The position numbers and the translations under genes are program-made. Under the pieces are notes generated by a model, which was not told the DNA's origin, ran no database searches, and saw nothing but the letters and a program-made list of their open reading frames with translations. Positions 1 to 5,089 of a stretch of DNA of 5,089 nucleotides are shown here, piece after piece. The DNA is from UBA9554 sp038205135 (GTDB lineage: Bacteria; Pseudomonadota; Alphaproteobacteria; Rhodobacterales; Rhodobacteraceae): contig JBBRCF010000190.1 in assembly GCA_038205135.1 (NCBI GenBank), positions 1 through 5,089 on the forward strand, written 5' to 3'. Within the stretch, counting starts at the first letter, position 1, and each line of letters starts with the position of its first letter.

Positions 1-101
1 CGGGGGCCCCGGCGCCCCCCCCCCGGGGGTGTGCGGGGGCCCGTGGGGGGGGGGGGCCCGCCCCCGCAACCCCCCCGGGGCGGGGTTTGGGTGGGGGGAA
101 G
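1..101. other. G/C homopolymer-rich low-complexity end, probable contig-edge artefact
   Basis: This stretch is built almost wholly of long C and G runs, including an unbroken run of more than ten G near 45-56. The first A appears only at position 68, and only about nine A or T bases occur before 99. Normal coding composition starts abruptly at the cysS stop codon (102-104). No gene, promoter or believable ORF can be supported here; apparent ORFs that begin inside it only read the antisense of cysS. It is most likely low-quality read or assembly sequence at a contig end. A genuine very GC-rich terminator hairpin behind cysS that disturbed sequencing is a less likely alternative. Confidence 0.6.
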
Positions 102-1472
102 TCACAGCAAACCTTCCAGCTTGGCGGCGTCGAACCCGGCCCCAGGCATCAGATCGACGCCCGCCTTGGACATCCGCACCTCGACACCCGCCGCGATCAA
201 TGCAGCCTTCAACGCATCGACCGGGGCGAAATCCTTGCTGGCCATTGCCGCATCGCGCAAAGCGGACAGGCGCGCGGCCAGCGGGCATAGGTCAACGCCG
301 CTGGTGGCCCAATCGCTCATCCCGCCCTCAAGAACCCCTAGCACCCGCGCCGAGGCCAACAGCACCGCCGGATCGTCCAGCGCATGCAACGCCGCCAAGG
401 CCCCCGGGCTGTTCAGATCATCACAAAGCGCTGCGATCACCGCGGGGGCCGGGCTGGCGGCGAGTTCGATGCCCGCCGTCAGACCACGCCACTTGCGCAA
501 CGTCGCTTCGGCCTGCCGCGCTTTCTCTGCCGTCCAGTCCATTGGCTTCGAATAATGTGTCATAAACAGCACAAACCGGATCACCTCGCCCGGAACGCCC
601 TGATCCAGCAAATCGCGCACGGTAAAGAAATTGCCCAGTGACTTGGACATCTTCTTGCCCTCGACCAGCAGCATCTCGTTGTGCAGCCAGACCTTGGCAA
701 ACCCGCCCTCGGGATGGGCGCAGGCGGATTGCGCGATCTCGTTTTCATGATGCGGGAATAGAAGATCAATCCCGCCGCCGTGGATATCAAACGTATCGCC
801 CAGCAATTCCCGCGCCATGGCGGAGCATTCGATGTGCCAACCGGGGCGGCCATAACCCCAGGGGCTGTCCCAGCCCGGCTGGTCGCCTGTGGACGGTTTC
901 CACAGTACGAAATCCATCGGGTCTTCCTTGAAGGGTGCCACCTCGACCCGCGCACCAGCGATCATATCATCGACCGACCGCCCCGACAGCGCGCCATATT
1001 CGGCATAGGACCGCACCCGAAACAACACGTGCCCCACCGCCGCATAGGCGTGGCCGCGCGTGATCAAGACCGCGATCATCGCGATCATGCCGCCGATCCA
1101 ATCGGTGGCGCGCGGTTCATGATCAGGCCGCAGCGCCCCCAACGCGTCCATGTCGGCGTGATACCAGGCAATCGTCTCGTCGGTGATGTCGCGAATTGCG
1201 CGCCCGGTGGCGGCGGCCTTGGCGTTGATCTTGTCGTCCACATCGGTGAAATTGCGCACATAGGTGACGTGGTCAGGGCCGTAGACATGGCGCAGCAAGC
1301 GGTACAGCACGTCGAACACCACCACGGGCCGCGCGTTGCCCAGATGGGCGCGGTCATAGACCGTGGGGCCGCAGACATACATCCGCACATTGTCGGGATC
1401 GATCGGGGCAAACGCCTCTTTGCGGCGGGTGCGGGAATTGGTCAGGTACAGTCCGGTCTTCGGTTCCGTCAT
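102..1472 (-). CDS. cysS: Cysteinyl-tRNA synthetase (CysRS)
   Basis: A complete 456-residue class I aminoacyl-tRNA synthetase that charges tRNA-Cys with cysteine in the cytoplasm. The length matches the bacterial family (about 460). The N-terminal strand MYVCGPTVYD (31-40) carries the first zinc ligand, C34. The HIGH signature appears as HLGN (43-46). The Zn-site region holds C216 (in HIECSA), H241 and E245 (in FPHHENE), spaced as in the E. coli enzyme. KMSKS is at 274-278. The remaining C-terminal part is the usual DALR/anticodon-binding region, ending KLEGLL. The ATG start is supported by AAAGG seven bases upstream (1480-1484). All signature motifs are intact, so it should be functional. 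It is transcribed divergently from the aminotransferase gene. A 13-codon Cys-rich leader ORF and stem-loops lie between its likely promoter and its start, which suggests control by Cys-tRNA charging. Identity is very secure; the regulation is inference. Confidence 0.98.
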   Translation of the reverse strand: MTEPKTGLYLTNSRTRRKEAFAPIDPDNVRMYVCGPTVYDRAHLGNARPVVVFDVLYRLLRHVYGPDHVTYVRNFTDVDDKINAKAAATGRAIRDITDETIAWYHADMDALGALRPDHEPRATDWIGGMIAMIAVLITRGHAYAAVGHVLFRVRSYAEYGALSGRSVDDMIAGARVEVAPFKEDPMDFVLWKPSTGDQPGWDSPWGYGRPGWHIECSAMARELLGDTFDIHGGGIDLLFPHHENEIAQSACAHPEGGFAKVWLHNEMLLVEGKKMSKSLGNFFTVRDLLDQGVPGEVIRFVLFMTHYSKPMDWTAEKARQAEATLRKWRGLTAGIELAASPAPAVIAALCDDLNSPGALAALHALDDPAVLLASARVLGVLEGGMSDWATSGVDLCPLAARLSALRDAAMASKDFAPVDALKAALIAAGVEVRMSKAGVDLMPGAGFDAAKLEGLL

Positions 1473-1479
1473 GGCGCGG

Positions 1480-1491
1480 CCTTTCGCAAGG
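1480..1491 (-). promoter_or_regulatory. cysS Shine-Dalgarno inside a GCGA-capped hairpin
   Basis: Read on the minus strand, CCTTGCGAAAGG folds as a four-pair stem (CCTT with AAGG) closed by a GCGA (GNRA-type) tetraloop. The 3' arm contains the cysS ribosome binding site AAAGG, seven bases before the ATG. The ribosome site could therefore be partly masked in the leader RNA. The stem is short, so masking may be weak. The hairpin is seen in the sequence; a regulatory role is inference. Confidence 0.4.
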
Positions 1492-1512
1492 GCGTTTGCT
1501 GGGCGTTTGCTG
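1491..1512. repeat. Two exact 11-bp tandem repeats upstream of cysS
   Basis: GGCGTTTGCTG occurs twice head-to-tail (1491-1501 and 1502-1512). A decayed third copy, AGCGTTGCGG, follows at 1513-1522. In the cysS leader RNA these read as two copies of CAGCAAACGCC just before the ribosome binding site. The ACGCCC part of the repeat is complementary to GGGCGT at the 3' side of the upstream dyad, so each copy offers an alternative pairing partner. They could also simply be slippage products or a protein-binding site. Confidence 0.5.
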
Positions 1513-1549
1513 AGCGTTGCGGCGCGGGAGGGGGCATTCCGGGATGGAA

Positions 1550-1614
1550 ATGACGACGCCCGCGACCTGAGGTCAGCGGGTAATGCAGATGCAGATGATG
1601 CACAATGTCGTCAT
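1550..1614 (-). promoter_or_regulatory. Nested inverted repeats in the cysS leader, candidate attenuator
   Basis: Two dyads are nested. The inner one is at 1559-1580. On the minus strand CCCGC, a bulged T, GACCT, a single C, then AGGTC and GCGGG give a ten-pair stem with one bulge; in RNA the top pairs would open to form a loop. The outer one is a perfect eight-base repeat, ATGACGAC (1614-1607) and GTCGTCAT (1557-1550). It would pair the first codons of the leader ORF with the sequence just after the inner stem. The leader-peptide stop codon lies in the 5' arm of the inner stem, so ribosome position would decide whether that stem forms. No clear U-run follows it, so control of translation or an alternative-pairing switch fits better than a standard intrinsic terminator. 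Confidence 0.5.
1573..1614 (-). CDS. Cysteine-rich leader peptide of cysS (putative)
   Basis: A 13-codon ORF on the cysS strand encoding MTTLCIICICITR. Residues 5, 8 and 10 are Cys, all TGC codons, and four more are Ile. It begins about seven bases after the -10 box of the likely cysS promoter, so the transcript may start at or next to its AUG. No Shine-Dalgarno is visible, which fits a leaderless start. Leaderless leader peptides are known in alphaproteobacteria, for example trpL of Sinorhizobium. Its TGA falls in a GC-rich dyad, and cysS starts 100 bases further on. Ribosomes stalling at the Cys codons when charged tRNA-Cys is scarce would change leader folding and raise cysS expression. 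Promoter, codon content and dyad are seen; translation and control are inferred. Chance occurrence is possible, because the stretch partly reflects repeats of GCATCT. Confidence 0.6.
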   Translation of the reverse strand: MTTLCIICICITR

Positions 1615-1621
1615 GCCGCGC

Positions 1622-1650
1622 ATAATAGGCGGGCGCAGCGCCGGTGCCAA
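1622..1650 (-). promoter_or_regulatory. Probable sigma70-type promoter of the cysS leader and cysS
   Basis: On the minus strand, TTGGCA (1650-1645) is followed after exactly 17 bases by TATTAT (1627-1622). Each hexamer differs from the sigma70 consensus at one position. The run ATAATA on the plus strand stands out as AT-rich in an otherwise GC-rich region. The predicted start point is around 1614-1616, at or next to the ATG of the Cys-rich leader ORF, which leaves a leader of about 140 nt before cysS. Confidence 0.55.
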
Positions 1651-1728
1651 GCCAGTTTCGCGCTGGTTGACTCTGCGCGCCCCCGCTGGCCCTATCCCCG
1701 CAAAATCCAGAACCGCAAAGGACAGACC

Positions 1729-2901
1729 ATGCAGGCCTCAACGCGCATTACCGATATTCTGGGCGGCGGCGGGGATGGCTGGGGGTTGTTCTATCGCGCG
1801 CGGGCAATGGTGGCGGCGGGCACGCCTGTCACCGAGCTGACCATCGGCGAACATGATATCCGCACCGATCCGGTGATCCTAAATGCGATGGACCGGGCGG
1901 CGCGCGATGGCGCTACGGGATATTCCGCGATCCCCGGCACCGATGCGTTGCGCGATACGGTGGCGGCGCGGGTGCAGGCGGCGACGGGCGTGGCGACCAC
2001 GCGGGCCAACGTGCTGATCGTGCCGGGCGGGCAATCGGGGCTGTTCGCCGCGCATCACGCCACGCTGGATGCGGGCGATACCGCGCTGTTCATCGACCCG
2101 TATTACGCCACCTATCCCGGCACGATCCGCGCCGTCGGCGCCCTGCCCCGCGCGGTCGCCGCGCGCGCTGATGACGGGTTTCAACCCCGTGCCGCCGATC
2201 TGGCCGCCGCAGCGCCGGGTGCGCGCACGCTGCTGGTCAACAGCCCGAACAACCCGACCGGGGTGATTTACTCCCCCGCCACGCTGGACGGGATCGCGGA
2301 GGTCTGCCGCGACCATGACCTGTGGCTGATTTCGGACGAAGTTTATGACACGCAGGTCTGGCATGGCGCGCATGTCAGTCCGCGCGCGCTGCCCGGGATG
2401 GCGGACCGCACCCTGGTCGTGGGGTCGATGTCGAAAAGCCACGCGATGACCGGGTCGCGGATCGGCTGGATCATCGGCCCGCCCGCCATCATCGCGCATC
2501 TGACCATGCTGTCGACCCACACCACCTATGGCGTCGTGGGGTTCGTGCAGGCGGCGGCGAAATTCGCGCTGGATCAGGGCCCGGCGTTCGAGGCGCAGGT
2601 GGCCGAGCCGTTCCGCCGTCGCCGCCAGATCGCGCTGGATCTGCTGGCGGAGCAGAACATCGTCCGCGCCATTCCGCCCGACGGCGCGATGTACATGATG
2701 CTGGATCTGCGCGCGACCGGGATGACGGGCGAGGCCTTTGCCCAGCATCTGCTGGCGACCCGCCATATCGCGGTGATGCCGGGCGAAAGTTTCGGCCGTG
2801 CGGCGGCGGGGCATGTGCGCGTCGCACTGACGGTCGATGACGCACGCTTTGCCACGGCTTTTGCGGCGCTGCTGGACTGTGCCGCAGAACTGACCCGCTA
2901 A
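1729..2901 (+). CDS. Class I/II pyridoxal-phosphate aminotransferase
   Basis: A 390-residue cytoplasmic fold-type I aminotransferase of the aspartate-aminotransferase superfamily, moving an amino group between an amino acid and a 2-oxo acid. Visible hallmarks are Y65 in ATGYS, GGQSG (100-104, the cofactor phosphate region), NNPTG with N175, SDEVY with D203 and Y206, SMSKS with K236 as the Schiff-base lysine, R244 in GSRIGW, and R364 in HVRVALT for the substrate carboxylate. All catalytic positions are present, and the length is normal. The reading frame stays open upstream to about 1363, but the ATG at 1729 was chosen because AAAGGA (1717-1722) sits six bases before it and homology begins there. 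The frame upstream is antisense to cysS. The gene lies 9 bp before an ICL/PEP mutase family gene and is probably co-transcribed with it. The amino donor cannot be told from sequence. Confidence 0.93.
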   Translation: MQASTRITDILGGGGDGWGLFYRARAMVAAGTPVTELTIGEHDIRTDPVILNAMDRAARDGATGYSAIPGTDALRDTVAARVQAATGVATTRANVLIVPGGQSGLFAAHHATLDAGDTALFIDPYYATYPGTIRAVGALPRAVAARADDGFQPRAADLAAAAPGARTLLVNSPNNPTGVIYSPATLDGIAEVCRDHDLWLISDEVYDTQVWHGAHVSPRALPGMADRTLVVGSMSKSHAMTGSRIGWIIGPPAIIAHLTMLSTHTTYGVVGFVQAAAKFALDQGPAFEAQVAEPFRRRRQIALDLLAEQNIVRAIPPDGAMYMMLDLRATGMTGEAFAQHLLATRHIAVMPGESFGRAAAGHVRVALTVDDARFATAFAALLDCAAELTR

Positions 2902-2905
2902 GGAG
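2899..2905 (+). promoter_or_regulatory. Ribosome binding site overlapping the aminotransferase stop
   Basis: TAAGGAG combines the aminotransferase TAA stop with a strong AAGGAG Shine-Dalgarno for the next gene, whose ATG follows after five bases. This tight junction argues for one transcript, with ribosomes passing directly from one gene to the next, and fixes the downstream start at 2911. Confidence 0.8.
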
Positions 2906-2910
2906 ACATC

Positions 2911-3729
2911 ATGAAACACGACCCCGGACCCGCCTTTCGCGCGCTGCATGTGCCCGGCAATCCGTTCATTCTGGCCAATGTCTGGGATGCCGGATCGGCC
3001 AGGATGATGGTGGCGATGGGGGCGCAGGCAATTGCCACGTCATCTGCCGCGCATGCCTTTACGCTGGGCCGCCCCGATGCCTGCGTGACCCGTGACGAGG
3101 CGCTGACCCATGCGGCGATGCTGGTCGCGGCAGTCAACGTGCCGGTGTCCGGCGATTTCGAGGCGGGCTACGGTGACAGCCCCGAAGCGGTGGCCGACAC
3201 TGTGCGGTTGGCCTGCGAGGCTGGTCTGGCGGGACTATCGGTCGAGGATATCGACCCGGCCACCGCCGCGCCTTATCCGTTCACCGAGGCTGTAGAACGG
3301 TTCCGCGCCGCCGCATCTGCTGCGCGCGCCCTGCCCCGCGATTTCGTGCTGGTGGCGCGCGCCGACGGGATCATGACCGGGCATCACGACTGCAACGAGG
3401 TGTTGCGGCGGCTCTTGGCGTTCGAGGCGGCGGGGGCGGATTGTCTGTATGCGCCGTTGCCCCGGTCCTGGGACGATCTTGCCCGCATCTGTTCCGCCAC
3501 ACGGCTGCCGGTCAATGCGCTGGTGGCGGGGTCCTATACCCGGCACAGCCGGGCGGAATTTGCCTCCATCGGGGTGGCGCGGCTGTCGCTGGGGTCCAGC
3601 CTTGCGCGGGTGACGCATCGCGCCATCCATGATGCGGGGGCCGCGATGTTCAGGGCGGGGGATTTCGGCCTGCTGGGGCAGGGTCTGTCAGGGGCGATGG
3701 TGGATGCGATGCTGACCGGCAAAGGCTGA
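2911..3729 (+). CDS. Isocitrate lyase/PEP mutase superfamily protein, substrate unknown
   Basis: A complete 272-residue cytoplasmic protein of the ICL/PEP mutase superfamily, TIM-barrel enzymes that cleave or form C-C or C-P bonds in 2-oxo and hydroxy acids with Mg2+. Family marks are NVWDAGSA (23-30), GDFEAGYG (81-88) with likely metal-binding D82 and E84, SVED (110-113) with E112, and LVARADG (147-153). After SVED the sequence runs DPATAAPYPF. The KKCGH/KRCGH motif of isocitrate and methylisocitrate lyases is absent, and so is the K-x-N-S loop of PEP mutase and phosphonopyruvate hydrolase. It is therefore unlikely to be AceA, PrpB or PEP mutase, and belongs to the broad, poorly characterised COG2513-type group. 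Close coupling to an aminotransferase suggests that it acts on the resulting 2-oxo acid or a derivative; this is inference. Confidence 0.88.
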   Translation: MKHDPGPAFRALHVPGNPFILANVWDAGSARMMVAMGAQAIATSSAAHAFTLGRPDACVTRDEALTHAAMLVAAVNVPVSGDFEAGYGDSPEAVADTVRLACEAGLAGLSVEDIDPATAAPYPFTEAVERFRAAASAARALPRDFVLVARADGIMTGHHDCNEVLRRLLAFEAAGADCLYAPLPRSWDDLARICSATRLPVNALVAGSYTRHSRAEFASIGVARLSLGSSLARVTHRAIHDAGAAMFRAGDFGLLGQGLSGAMVDAMLTGKG

Positions 3730-3757
3730 AACGCAAACACTGATCGGGCCGTGATGC

Positions 3758-3792
3758 GAAAACGACATCGCGTCGTTTTCCGAAAAGACGCG
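3758..3792 (+). terminator. Two mutually exclusive stem-loops, possible terminator or REP-like element
   Basis: GAAAACGAC (3758-3766) and GTCGTTTTC (3772-3780) form a perfect nine-pair stem around the loop ATCGC, 28 bases after the preceding stop codon. The T-run lies in the 3' arm and an A-run in the 5' arm, as in some bidirectional terminators. The 3' arm can instead pair forward: CGCGTC (3769-3774) with GACGCG (3787-3792), plus TTTT with AAAA, giving ten pairs with one bulged G and loop CCG. The two folds exclude each other. The simplest reading is transcription termination between the two-gene operon and mttB. A dispersed intergenic repeat is an alternative. Confidence 0.4.
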
Positions 3793-3830
3793 GGTCCTGC
3801 CTCGGCGCAGCATCTCGCGCAGAGGGACAC

Positions 3831-3923
3831 ATGACCGACATGGACTGGAAAATTTCGCTTGTGGTGCGCACCATCGGCGCAGAACGCGGGCGGGCGGCAC
3901 GCGGGGCACCTTTGGGCGGCTGA
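3831..3923 (+). CDS. Possible 30-residue small ORF upstream of mttB
   Basis: The ORF starts ATGACCGAC, preceded by the SD-like AGAGGG (3821-3826), and encodes MTDMDWKISLVV followed by a basic, Gly/Arg/Ala-rich tail ending APLGG. It resembles nothing I recognise. The SD-like bases lie in the 3' arm of an imperfect stem (3800-3808 with 3817-3825, one mismatch). Its first nine bases repeat the first nine bases of mttB, so it may be a short leader ORF, a decayed duplicate start, or chance. Another 26-codon ORF (3754-3834) ends overlapping its ATG but has no visible ribosome site and was not called. No amino acid is enriched in a way that would suggest attenuation. Confidence 0.2.
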   Translation: MTDMDWKISLVVRTIGAERGRAARGAPLGG

Positions 3924-3966
3924 TCGCGCTGACCCTGACACCCCCAAATTTCCCGGAGAAGCCCGA

Positions 3967-5089
3967 ATGACCGACCAATCCCCCCGCCGCTCCGGTGGCC
4001 GTGACGCGCGCCGCAATGCCCGGTCGCACGCGCTGCCGGACGCCATGCGCCCCGTCCGCCCCGGCCTGTCCGGTGGCCAGTACAAACCGCTGACCGATGC
4101 CGACGTGCTGCGCATCCACCACACCGCGCTGGATGCGCTCGAACAGATCGGGCTGGCCGATGCGCCGCAATCCGGCGTCGAAATCCTGACCGGTGCCGGC
4201 GCAATCCTCGGCGATGATGGCCGCATCCGTTTCCCGCGCGCGCTGGTCGAAGACATGCTGGCCAAGGCTGCGCGCGGCATCACCTTGCACGGTCGCGACC
4301 CGCGTCATGACATGACCCTGTCGGGGTCGCGGGTGCATTACGGCACGGCAGGTGCTGCGGTGCATCTGGTGGACGCCGCCGGCCGGGAATATCGCGACAG
4401 CACGGTGCAGGACCTCCACGACGCCGCGCGCATTGCCGATCAGCTTGACAACCTGCATTTCTTTCAGCGCGCCATGGTCTGCCGCGATATCCTTGATAAT
4501 CGCGAAATGGACCTGAACACGATCTATGCCTGCTGCGCGGGAACCACGAAGCATGTCGGCGTGTCGTTCACCGACCCCGATTATGTCACCGACGGGTTCG
4601 ACCTGCTGCACCTGATCGCCGGCGGCGAGGCGCAATGGCGCGCGCGGCCGTTTGTCAGCAATTCGAACTGCTTCGTCGTGCCGCCGATGAAATTCGCGAC
4701 AGAAAGCTGCAAGGTGATGGAGGGCGTCATCGCCGGCGGCATGCCGGTGTTGCTGCTGTCTGCGGGGATGGCGGGGGCTACTGCGCCCTCGACCGTGGCG
4801 GGCGCGATCGTGCAGGCGGTCGCCGAATGTCTGGCCGGCGTGGTCTATGTCAATGCCATAGCGCCGGGGCATCCGGCGATTTTCGGCACCTGGCCGTTCG
4901 GGCTGGATTTGCGCACCGGGGCGATGACCGGCGGATCGGGCGAACAGGCGCTGCTGACGGCGGGCTGCGCGCAGATGCACCGGTTCTATGACCTGCCCGG
5001 CGGGGCGGCGGCGGGGATCGCGGATGCCAAACTGACCGACATGCAGGCAGGCTGGGAACAGATGTGTTCCAACGTCATGGCGGGGCTGG
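3967..5089 (+). CDS. Trimethylamine methyltransferase (MttB) family protein, non-pyrrolysine, 3' end cut off
   Basis: The first 374 codons of an MttB/COG5598 corrinoid-dependent methyltransferase homologue; the family is about 500 residues, so roughly a quarter lies beyond the window. Members transfer a methyl group from a tertiary or quaternary amine to a cobalamin carrier protein. After an Arg-rich N-terminus (7-20), conserved blocks are VHYGTAGAAVHLVD (123-136), LDNLHFFQR (160-168), GTTKHVGVSF (192-201), RPFVSNSNCFVVPPMKF (227-243), PAIFGTWPF (303-311) and TGAMTGGSGEQALL (317-330), then DLPGGAAAGIADAK (342-355). No in-frame TAG occurs, although pyrrolysine-containing MttB has its amber codon in roughly this C-terminal region, so it is probably one of the non-Pyl homologues, some of which act on glycine betaine and related betaines. 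The ATG has CGGAG (3954-3958) eight bases upstream. No corrinoid protein gene is visible. Substrate unknown. Confidence 0.92.
   Translation, partial: MTDQSPRRSGGRDARRNARSHALPDAMRPVRPGLSGGQYKPLTDADVLRIHHTALDALEQIGLADAPQSGVEILTGAGAILGDDGRIRFPRALVEDMLAKAARGITLHGRDPRHDMTLSGSRVHYGTAGAAVHLVDAAGREYRDSTVQDLHDAARIADQLDNLHFFQRAMVCRDILDNREMDLNTIYACCAGTTKHVGVSFTDPDYVTDGFDLLHLIAGGEAQWRARPFVSNSNCFVVPPMKFATESCKVMEGVIAGGMPVLLLSAGMAGATAPSTVAGAIVQAVAECLAGVVYVNAIAPGHPAIFGTWPFGLDLRTGAMTGGSGEQALLTAGCAQMHRFYDLPGGAAAGIADAKLTDMQAGWEQMCSNVMAGL

Noticed and set aside
29..565. Two long plus-strand ORFs (174 and 178 aa) starting in the G/C block
   Set aside because: They begin in probable junk sequence and run antisense to the certain cysS gene; their Pro/Arg/Ala-rich composition is typical of GC-rich shadow frames.
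780..1553. 257-aa plus-strand ORF rich in His, Gly and Arg
   Set aside because: It lies wholly opposite cysS motif regions and shows no ribosome site or recognisable domain.
1573..1614. T-box type control of cysS instead of a leader peptide
   Set aside because: No T-box consensus sequence is visible, and T-boxes are essentially a Gram-positive mechanism.
1667..1696. Promoter for the aminotransferase operon: TTGACT with CCTATC 18 bases on
   Set aside because: The -35 is good, but the -10 matches the consensus at only two positions; a promoter must exist nearby, but I cannot place it.
1363..1728. N-terminal extension of the aminotransferase to give 512 residues
   Set aside because: The extension overlaps cysS antisense and the divergent promoter, has no family similarity, and a well-placed ribosome site supports the start at 1729.
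1583..1840. 85-aa plus-strand ORF beginning MQMQMMHN
   Set aside because: Its start is the antisense of the GCATCT-rich leader region, it has no ribosome site, and it overlaps the aminotransferase out of frame.
1879..2949. 356-aa minus-strand ORF opposite the aminotransferase
   Set aside because: Arg/His-rich shadow frame; the plus strand carries all aminotransferase motifs.
2911..3729. Naming the lyase-fold gene prpB, aceA or pepM
   Set aside because: The diagnostic catalytic loop motifs of these enzymes are absent.
3688..4980. 430-aa minus-strand ORF opposite mttB
   Set aside because: It is antisense to a clearly conserved MttB-family frame and has a biased Arg/His/Ala composition.

Overview
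The window comes from a GC-rich bacterium, most likely an alphaproteobacterium of the Rhodobacterales (Roseobacter/Paracoccus-like). This rests on strong G/C third-position bias, a CysRS of the alphaproteobacterial type, and an Arg-rich N-terminus on an MttB-family protein of a kind I associate with that group. The taxonomic call comes from family recognition, not from a search.

Layout. Positions 1-101 are near-pure G/C homopolymer runs abutting the cysS stop codon, probably a poor-quality contig end. On the minus strand, 102-1472 is a complete cysteinyl-tRNA synthetase gene (cysS). A 256-bp divergent intergenic region follows. On the plus strand come a fold-type I aminotransferase (1729-2901) and, 9 bp later, an isocitrate lyase/PEP mutase superfamily protein (2911-3729). 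A 237-bp gap then holds overlapping stem-loops and two doubtful mini-ORFs. An MttB-family (trimethylamine methyltransferase-like) gene starts at 3967 and runs off the right edge.

The most interesting element lies upstream of cysS. On the minus strand a good sigma70-type promoter (TTGGCA, 17 bp, TATTAT) is followed about 7 nt later by a 13-codon ORF, MTTLCIICICITR. Three of its 13 residues are Cys, it has no Shine-Dalgarno, and its stop codon lies inside a GC-rich dyad. The cysS Shine-Dalgarno lies in a small GCGA-capped hairpin, downstream of two 11-bp repeats that can pair with the dyad. This is what a leaderless, cysteine-codon leader peptide controlling cysteinyl-tRNA synthetase by attenuation would look like. 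The model is inferred from sequence alone.

The plus-strand genes may form a small catabolic set: an aminotransferase giving a 2-oxo acid, a C-C lyase-fold enzyme without the usual ICL catalytic Cys motif, and a non-pyrrolysine MttB homologue that could demethylate a quaternary amine. The first two are almost certainly co-transcribed. The link to mttB is positional only, and the substrate cannot be read from the sequence.
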